From an uncultured Clostridiaceae bacterium (GTDB taxonomy: Bacteria; Bacillota; Clostridia; TANB77; CAG-508): a stretch of 9,868 nt of DNA. Position 1 is the first letter of the stretch. The number at the start of each line of letters is the position of its first letter. The notes below the pieces were generated by a model that worked only from the letters and a program-made list of their open reading frames with translations, did no database searches and had not been told where the DNA came from. The stretch spans positions 1 through 9,868 of the forward strand of contig CAJKDR010000035.1 in assembly GCA_905198755.1 (NCBI GenBank). Reading direction: 5' to 3'. The position numbers were made by a program, and so were the translations under genes. Shown here in pieces: positions 5,495 to 9,868 of the stretch.

Positions 5495-5671
5495 ATGAAG
5501 TGGATGCTATCTATAGGAGGAATTCTCCTAATGATCTTGGCAATATTTGCTAGTCAAACTTTGGCAAGAGAAACCATCACAGGAAAATGGTCAAAAGTAT
5601 TTCTATTTATATTCACTGCTGTTGCAGGAATAATGGGATGCTTGATGATATTTAACATTTTCTTGGAATAG
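5495..5671 (+). CDS. Small two-helix membrane protein (58 residues)
   Basis: A short gene with strong context. AAAGGAGGA (5479-5487) lies 7 nt before ATG, a promoter-like TGTTATAAT lies upstream, and a 32-nt palindromic terminator begins directly after the TAG stop. The product starts MKWMLSIGGILLMILAIFAS, a hydrophobic helix (about 4-20). A polar link QTLARETITGKWSK (21-34) follows, then a second helix (about 35-56) with GIMGCLMIFNIF, ending in Glu. A hairpin-like inner-membrane topology is likely; the first segment could be a signal peptide, since QTLA-R loosely resembles a cleavage site, but a second helix follows. Codons such as CTC, ATC and ACC are more frequent than in the neighbours. 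An in-frame ATG at codon 13 has its own AGGAGG 10 nt upstream. I recognise no family, so function is unknown. Confidence 0.75.
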   Translation: MKWMLSIGGILLMILAIFASQTLARETITGKWSKVFLFIFTAVAGIMGCLMIFNIFLE

Positions 5672-5706
5672 CAAAATAGGACTATAATTATAGTCCTATT
5701 TTGTTT
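5672..5706 (+). terminator. Palindromic terminator after the 58-codon gene
   Basis: A perfect 32-nt palindrome (5672-5703) is centred on ATAATTAT, with arms that read CAAAATAGGACTATAA and its reverse complement. It begins one base after the stop codon. The descending arm and the following bases give CTATTTTGTTT, a moderate U tract. Being symmetrical, it may work both ways. Confidence 0.75.
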
Positions 5707-5733
5707 GCAAACTATATATTTTTATGATATAAT
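5705..5733 (+). promoter_or_regulatory. Promoter of the deaminase-der-plsY-gpsA operon
   Basis: TTGCAA (5705-5710) and TATAAT (5728-5733) are separated by 17 nt, with TGA directly before the -10. Initiation is expected near 5740, about 20 nt before the deaminase start. It directly follows the terminator of the preceding gene, and no equally good promoter was seen in the gaps further along the cluster. Confidence 0.75.
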
Positions 5734-5760
5734 TCAAAAAAATATCAAAAGGTGATATAA

Positions 5761-6258
5761 ATGTCAAATGAAAGAGTTGATAAAATTAATTATTACTTAG
5801 ATATCGCAGAAACAGTGTCAGAAAGAGGAACGTGTCTTAGAAAAAATTATGGATGCATAATTGTAAAACATGATGAAATTATTTCTACAGGATATAGTGG
5901 TGCACCACGAGGTAGAATGAACTGTATTGATTTGGGATATTGTACTAAAAAGAAAATATATCCAGATGTTAGGCATGGTGGATATGATGCGTGTAGGAGT
6001 GTACATGCAGAACAAAATGCAATTATTAGTGCAGCACGAAAAGATATGATTGGATCTAGCCTTTATTTAGTTGGCAAAAGAAAAGATACTGAAGAATATG
6101 AAAAAGGTTCAATGTGTTGCCAAATGTGTAGAAAATTAATAATAAACTCTGGAATAAAAGAAGTTTTTGTAAGAGTTAACAAAAATGAGTACATAAAAGT
6201 GGAAGTAGATGAATGGATAAAAAGTGACGACTTATTAAAAGGAAAAATCACATATTAA
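5761..6258 (+). CDS. dCMP deaminase family protein (cytidine/deoxycytidylate deaminase)
   Basis: A 165-residue zinc enzyme of the deoxycytidylate deaminase family, expected to convert dCMP to dUMP for thymidylate synthesis. The catalytic motif HAEQN (82-86) supplies ligand His82 and proton-shuttle Glu84; the other zinc ligands are Cys120 and Cys123 in MCCQMC (118-123). The segment GTCLRKNYGCIIVKHDEIISTGYSGAPRG (23-51) is characteristic of the family. The residue before the zinc Cys is normally Pro (PCxxC) but is Cys119 here, a mild oddity. The Shine-Dalgarno is shifted: AAAAGGTGAT (5747-5756) matches the 3' end of 16S rRNA through GGTGAT. It is the first gene of the likely operon, with der 27 nt downstream. 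ComEB-type competence roles are known in some relatives but nothing here supports one. Confidence 0.87.
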   Translation: MSNERVDKINYYLDIAETVSERGTCLRKNYGCIIVKHDEIISTGYSGAPRGRMNCIDLGYCTKKKIYPDVRHGGYDACRSVHAEQNAIISAARKDMIGSSLYLVGKRKDTEEYEKGSMCCQMCRKLIINSGIKEVFVRVNKNEYIKVEVDEWIKSDDLLKGKITY

Positions 6259-6285
6259 AATAATAATTTTAAAGGAGAAATAAAA

Positions 6286-7614
6286 ATGTCAAAACCAATA
6301 GTAGCTATTGTTGGAAAGCCTAATGTTGGAAAATCTACATTCTTTAACTATGTTGTTGGTCAAAGAATTTCTATAGTTGAAGATACTCCAGGGGTAACTA
6401 GAGATAGAGTATATGGTGAAACTAAATGGAGAGATAGAGAATTTACATTAGTAGATACAGCAGGAATAGAGGAAGAAACAAATGATATAATAATAAACCA
6501 AATGAGAAAACAAGCTGAAATAGCAATAAATATAGCAGATGTAATAATATTTCTAACAGATATAAAGCAAGGAGTTACAGCTGCTGATAAAGATATTGCT
6601 TTATCATTAAAAAAATCAAAAAAGAAGATTGTTTTAGTTTGCAATAAAGCTGATAATTTTGGAAAAGAGTCAGATGATATTTATGAATTTTATAATTTAG
6701 GTATAGGAGAGCCTATGCCAATTTCTGCAGCAAATGCAAAAGGAATTGGAGATGTTTTAGATAAGATTTATGAAAATTTACCAGAAAAAAATTCAAATGA
6801 AGATGATAGTGAAATTATAAAAGTTGCAGTAATAGGAAAACCTAATGTTGGTAAATCATCTCTTATAAATAGAATTTTAGGAGAAGAAAGATTGATTGTT
6901 AGTAACATTGCTGGGACAACAAGAGATGCTATTGACTCTTACTTTGAAAATGAATTTGGAAAATATAAATTTATAGATACTGCTGGAGTAAGAAGAAAAA
7001 GTAAAATAAAAGAATCAATAGAAAAATTCAGTATTATGAGAACACTTTTAGCAATAGAAAGATCTGATATATGTTTAATGATGATTGATGCTAATGAAGG
7101 AGTAACAGATCAAGATGCAAAAATTGCTGGAGAAGCACATGAAGCTGGAAAAGGAATTATTTTAGTTGTAAATAAATGGGATGAAATTGAAAAAGACAAT
7201 AATACAACAGAAAAATTCAAAAAAGAAATATATAACAGATTGTCATATTTAACATATGCACCTATTATATTTATATCAGCAAAAACTGGTCAAAGAGTAA
7301 ATAAACTTTATGAATTAATAAATAATGTTGCAAGTCAAAATGCAATGAGAGTTCCAACATCTGTATTAAATCAGGTACTTAATGAAGCAATTGCACTTGT
7401 TCAACCACCAACAGATAAAGGAAAAAGGTTAAAAATATTTTATATGACACAACCAAGTACAAAGCCACCAACATTTGTTGTATTTGTTAATGATAAAGAA
7501 CTATTTCACTTTTCATATCAAAGATATTTAATAAATCAATTAAGAAAAGAATTTGGAATGCAAGGAACACCAATAAGATTAATCACTCGTGAAAAATTAG
7601 ATAAAGATGTGTAG
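6286..7614 (+). CDS. der: Ribosome biogenesis GTPase Der (EngA)
   Basis: A 442-residue tandem GTPase needed for late assembly of the 50S subunit. The first G domain has GKPNVGKST (10-18), DTAG (57-60) and NKAD (120-123). The second has GKPNVGKSS (184-192), the TTRD switch (211-214), DTAG (231-234) and NKWD (296-299). A C-terminal KH-like RNA-binding domain covers about 353-438, with QPPTDKGKRLKIFYMTQ typical of Der. All nucleotide-binding motifs are intact and the length is normal. The start follows AAAGGAGA at good spacing. The acidic linker between the G domains (about 167-177) is short. plsY begins 12 nt after the stop, and its Shine-Dalgarno overlaps the der stop codon, which indicates cotranscription. 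Confidence 0.97.
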   Translation: MSKPIVAIVGKPNVGKSTFFNYVVGQRISIVEDTPGVTRDRVYGETKWRDREFTLVDTAGIEEETNDIIINQMRKQAEIAINIADVIIFLTDIKQGVTAADKDIALSLKKSKKKIVLVCNKADNFGKESDDIYEFYNLGIGEPMPISAANAKGIGDVLDKIYENLPEKNSNEDDSEIIKVAVIGKPNVGKSSLINRILGEERLIVSNIAGTTRDAIDSYFENEFGKYKFIDTAGVRRKSKIKESIEKFSIMRTLLAIERSDICLMMIDANEGVTDQDAKIAGEAHEAGKGIILVVNKWDEIEKDNNTTEKFKKEIYNRLSYLTYAPIIFISAKTGQRVNKLYELINNVASQNAMRVPTSVLNQVLNEAIALVQPPTDKGKRLKIFYMTQPSTKPPTFVVFVNDKELFHFSYQRYLINQLRKEFGMQGTPIRLITREKLDKDV

Positions 7615-7626
7615 GAGGATTTACAA

Positions 7627-8286
7627 ATGATACCATATTATATTATTATGGGCATAATTGCCTATTTGATAGGAAGTATAAATTTTTCAATATTAATAAG
7701 TAAAAAGAAAGCTGGATTTGATATTCGTGAAAAAGGTAGTGGAAATGCAGGAACTACTAATATGCTTCGAAGTGTTGGAAAAGGTGCAGCAATAGTTACA
7801 CTAATATTAGACATATTAAAAGGAGTAGTAACAATATGGCTTTCAATCTTTTATGGGTTCATGTTGTATAAAATTTGGAACATAAATATTGATTATGCTA
7901 TATTAGTACAGGTTTCAGGAATATTGGTAATAGTAGGACATACATATCCAATATACTTTGGATTTAAGGGTGGAAAAGGTGTAGCAACAGCATTAGGAAT
8001 ATTATTAGTAACAAACTGGCATATAGGAATTATATGTTTAGTATTTGCATTAGTATTAATTATAGTTTCTAGAATGGTTTCTGTTGGAGCTATTTGTGCA
8101 GCTATATTATTTCCGGTATTAACTCTGTTTAGCTATGAATCATCATTTATAGAACCAGGAAATTATATGGTATTTAGCATAATTATAGCTATAATTGTAT
8201 GTTTTAACCATAGAGAAAATATAAAAAGAATAATGAATGGAACAGAAAACAAAATATCACTAAAGAACAAAAATAAAGGAGAATAA
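7627..8286 (+). CDS. plsY: Glycerol-3-phosphate acyltransferase PlsY
   Basis: A 219-residue integral membrane enzyme that moves an acyl group from acyl-phosphate (made by PlsX) to glycerol-3-phosphate, the first committed step of phospholipid synthesis. Signature motifs are present: GSINFS near the first helix (16-21), GSGNAGTTN (37-45), GHTYPIYFGFKGGKG (104-118) with the catalytic-loop His105 and the glycine-rich phosphate loop, and NHRENIKRIMNGTE (194-207) near the end. Hydrophobic helices lie at about 4-24, 53-77, 92-112, 129-148, 150-169 and 180-193. It is slightly longer than the usual 190-210 residues because of a Lys/Asn-rich C-terminal tail. TAGGAGGAT before the start overlaps the der stop. 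gpsA, which makes its substrate, follows after only 2 nt. plsX is not in the window. Confidence 0.96.
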   Translation: MIPYYIIMGIIAYLIGSINFSILISKKKAGFDIREKGSGNAGTTNMLRSVGKGAAIVTLILDILKGVVTIWLSIFYGFMLYKIWNINIDYAILVQVSGILVIVGHTYPIYFGFKGGKGVATALGILLVTNWHIGIICLVFALVLIIVSRMVSVGAICAAILFPVLTLFSYESSFIEPGNYMVFSIIIAIIVCFNHRENIKRIMNGTENKISLKNKNKGE

Positions 8287-8288
8287 TT

Positions 8289-9275
8289 ATGAGTAATATT
8301 GCAATAATTGGAAGTGGAAGCTGGGGAACAGCAATAGCAATTCATTTAGCTAGGTTAGGAAATAATGTTAAAATTTGGTCATTTTTACAAGAAGAAGCAG
8401 ATTTAATAAATAAAGAAAAAAAGTGCAAATTTTTACCTGGAGTTGATAAATTACCAGATAATATAGTAGCAACATTGAGTTTTGAAGAATGTATAAAAGA
8501 TTCAGATTATATATTTCATGTAACACCTTCAAAATTCACAAGAAACACAGTAAAGCAATATAAAGAATTTGTGACTAATCAACCAATTATAATTTGTTCA
8601 AAAGGATTTGAATCTGAATCTTTATCTACTTTAGACGATGTAATAAAAGAAGAATTACCGAATAACCAAATAGCAGTATTTTCAGGCCCTAGCCATGCTG
8701 AAGAAGTTTCTCATGAGATTCCTACAGCGATGGTAATCGCTTCAAACAATAATAAAATTTTATTTAAACTACAGGAATTATTAATGAATGAAAATATGAG
8801 AGTATATTTATCAAATGATGTTAAAGGAGTAGAGCTAGGAGGAGCATTAAAAAATATAATTGCATTTTGTGCAGGTATTTTAGTTGGAATGAATCTAGGA
8901 GACAATTCTTTTGCTGCATTACTTACAAGAGGATTAACAGAAATTTCAAGATTAGGTGAAGCATTAGGTGGAAAACCAGAAACTTTTTATGGATTATCAG
9001 GATTAGGTGATTTAATAGTAACATGTTCTAGTAAATATAGTAGAAATAGAAAAGCTGGTATGTTAATAGGACAAGGAAAAACAATAGAAGAAACTAGACA
9101 AGAAGTTGGTATGGTAATTGAAAGTATAGATAATATTGATGTTGCATATAAACTAAAAAATATGTATGGAATTGAAATGCCAATAGTGGAAGCTGTATAT
9201 AATGTATTATACAATGGATTAAAGCCTAAAAAAGCAGTAAAAGATTTAATGACTCGTGATAAAAAATTTGAATAA
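8289..9275 (+). CDS. gpsA: NAD(P)-dependent glycerol-3-phosphate dehydrogenase
   Basis: A 328-residue cytosolic enzyme that reduces dihydroxyacetone phosphate to sn-glycerol-3-phosphate, the substrate of PlsY encoded just upstream. The N-terminal dinucleotide-binding motif is GSGSWG (8-13). Active-site features are CSKGFE with Lys105, FSGPSHAEEV (131-140), GALKNI with catalytic Lys188, and SGLGDLIVTCSSKYSRNRKAG (237-257), with Arg252-Asn253 for substrate phosphate. No residue is missing and the length is normal. AAAGGAG (8276-8282) lies inside the end of plsY, and the two genes are separated by 2 nt, so translation is probably coupled. In related Bacillota spoIVA often follows in this cluster; here a zinc-ribbon gene takes that place, 40 nt downstream. 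Confidence 0.97.
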   Translation: MSNIAIIGSGSWGTAIAIHLARLGNNVKIWSFLQEEADLINKEKKCKFLPGVDKLPDNIVATLSFEECIKDSDYIFHVTPSKFTRNTVKQYKEFVTNQPIIICSKGFESESLSTLDDVIKEELPNNQIAVFSGPSHAEEVSHEIPTAMVIASNNNKILFKLQELLMNENMRVYLSNDVKGVELGGALKNIIAFCAGILVGMNLGDNSFAALLTRGLTEISRLGEALGGKPETFYGLSGLGDLIVTCSSKYSRNRKAGMLIGQGKTIEETRQEVGMVIESIDNIDVAYKLKNMYGIEMPIVEAVYNVLYNGLKPKKAVKDLMTRDKKFE

Positions 9276-9315
9276 AAATTTTTTTTATGATAAAAATATT
9301 AAAGGAGGTATTAAT

Positions 9316-9786
9316 ATGGATTTTTTTAGTAAACTAGGAAACATGGCAAGTGAAACTTACAAAAAAACAAGTAAGAAAACGGGAGAATTAGCAAAAGAAG
9401 CAAAAATCAGAATGAAAATAAACGAGGACAAAGGAAAAATTAAAGATTTATATGAAGAAATAGGAAAGATAGTATATCAAAAATATGTTAAAGATGAAAA
9501 ATTATCAATAAAAGAAGATTTAAATTCATATTGTTCTCAAATAGATGAACTTTCAGAAAACATTGATAAAGCATATGATGAATTACTTGCGTTGAAAGGA
9601 AAAAGAACTTGTGAAAATTGTCACACAGAAATAGATGCAAAAGTAAAATTCTGCCCTTCTTGTGGTAAGGAACAACCAGAGCTTAAAATAGAAGAAGTTT
9701 TAGAAGAAGAAACAAAAGAAGAAAGTCATGATGATTCAGAAGTAAAAGAAGCAGAAATAGTAGAAGAAAAAGATAATAATGAATAA
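9316..9786 (+). CDS. Zinc-ribbon protein with N-terminal coiled-coil region
   Basis: A 156-residue soluble protein of unknown function. The first 95 residues are Lys/Glu-rich and predicted helical (SKLGNMASETYKKTSKKTGE, then MKINEDKGKIKDLYEEIGKI at 33-52 and a helix at 75-94), likely a coiled coil. A zinc ribbon follows, with Cys99-Cys102 and Cys113-Cys116 in CENCHTEIDAKVKFCPSC, spacing C-x2-C-x10-C-x2-C. The last 40 residues are strongly acidic, ending EAEIVEEKDNNE. Similar architectures occur widely in clostridia as zinc-ribbon domain proteins. The ATG at 9316 is preferred because AAAGGAGGT (9301-9309) precedes it; the frame is open back to an ATG at 9256 inside gpsA, which lacks such a site. 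It lies 40 nt after gpsA with no terminator between and closes the operon. Confidence 0.82.
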   Translation: MDFFSKLGNMASETYKKTSKKTGELAKEAKIRMKINEDKGKIKDLYEEIGKIVYQKYVKDEKLSIKEDLNSYCSQIDELSENIDKAYDELLALKGKRTCENCHTEIDAKVKFCPSCGKEQPELKIEEVLEEETKEESHDDSEVKEAEIVEEKDNNE

Positions 9787-9789
9787 TAG

Positions 9790-9827
9790 ATAATGATGCA
9801 TTTTTATTAGTGCATCATTATATTTTT
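9790..9827 (+). terminator. Terminator of the deaminase-der-plsY-gpsA operon
   Basis: ATAATGATGCA (9790-9800) pairs perfectly with TGCATCATTAT (9811-9821) over 11 bp around a 10-nt loop, and is followed by ATTTTT. It starts 3 nt after the stop of the zinc-ribbon gene. The remaining bases to 9868 are AT-rich and hold no feature I can support. Confidence 0.82.
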
Positions 9828-9868
9828 CTATTATATAAAAATATAACCAATTGCTTTATATTAATTCA

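Noticed and set aside
9256..9315. Longer 176-codon form of the zinc-ribbon gene starting inside gpsA
   Set aside because: It would overlap gpsA by 20 nt without a strong ribosome binding site, while AAAGGAGGT precedes the ATG at 9316. The added N-terminus is an Asn/Lys/Phe run typical of translated AT-rich spacer.
137..9786. No TGA stop codons in any gene, suggesting reassignment of TGA
   Set aside because: Trp is encoded by TGG throughout and no gene carries an in-frame TGA. TAA/TAG preference in about 14 genes is unremarkable at this base composition.

Overview
The window comes from an AT-rich chromosome (about 30% G+C by eye) of a low-GC Bacillota, most likely a member of Clostridia. The clearest pointers are a SigH/Spo0H-type sigma factor of the same length as the Bacillus protein, a der-plsY-gpsA cluster of the kind seen in this phylum, strong AAAGGAGG-type ribosome binding sites before most genes, and promoters of the TTGACA/TATAAT type, many with an extended -10 TGn. 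TAA and TAG are the only stops used and TGG encodes Trp, so the code looks standard. The genus cannot be named from the sequence.

Left part (1-1980): a consensus promoter drives sigH, followed after 10 nt by a tRNA-Thr(GGT) gene and an intrinsic terminator, so sigma factor and tRNA appear to share one transcript. Next is a three-helix DUF5684-type membrane protein, ending at a strong hairpin. On the minus strand facing it lies a compact operon of two very small genes (54 and 33 codons) with its own promoter and Shine-Dalgarno sites. The 54-residue product is Cys-rich. I recognise neither protein.

Middle (1920-5710): ychF (ribosome-associated P-loop ATPase) and an M18 zinc aminopeptidase form a probable two-gene unit. 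It converges on the monocistronic rpmF gene (zinc-type ribosomal protein L32) through a shared 14-bp symmetrical terminator. Divergent from rpmF is a GNAT-like acetyltransferase, then a 58-codon two-helix membrane protein with its own signals and a 32-nt palindromic terminator.

Right part (5705-9830): a probable five-gene operon on the plus strand. It holds a dCMP-deaminase-family enzyme, der (50S ribosome assembly GTPase), plsY and gpsA (supply of glycerol-3-phosphate and its first acylation for membrane lipid), and a zinc-ribbon protein, closed by a terminator. PlsY and GpsA are consecutive steps of phospholipid synthesis and are separated by only 2 nt.

Most of the window is conserved housekeeping DNA. 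No mobile element, CRISPR array, phage gene or defence system was seen. The parts worth attention are the three small genes (54, 33 and 58 codons), the sigH-tRNA transcript, and a few unusual residues in otherwise ordinary enzymes.
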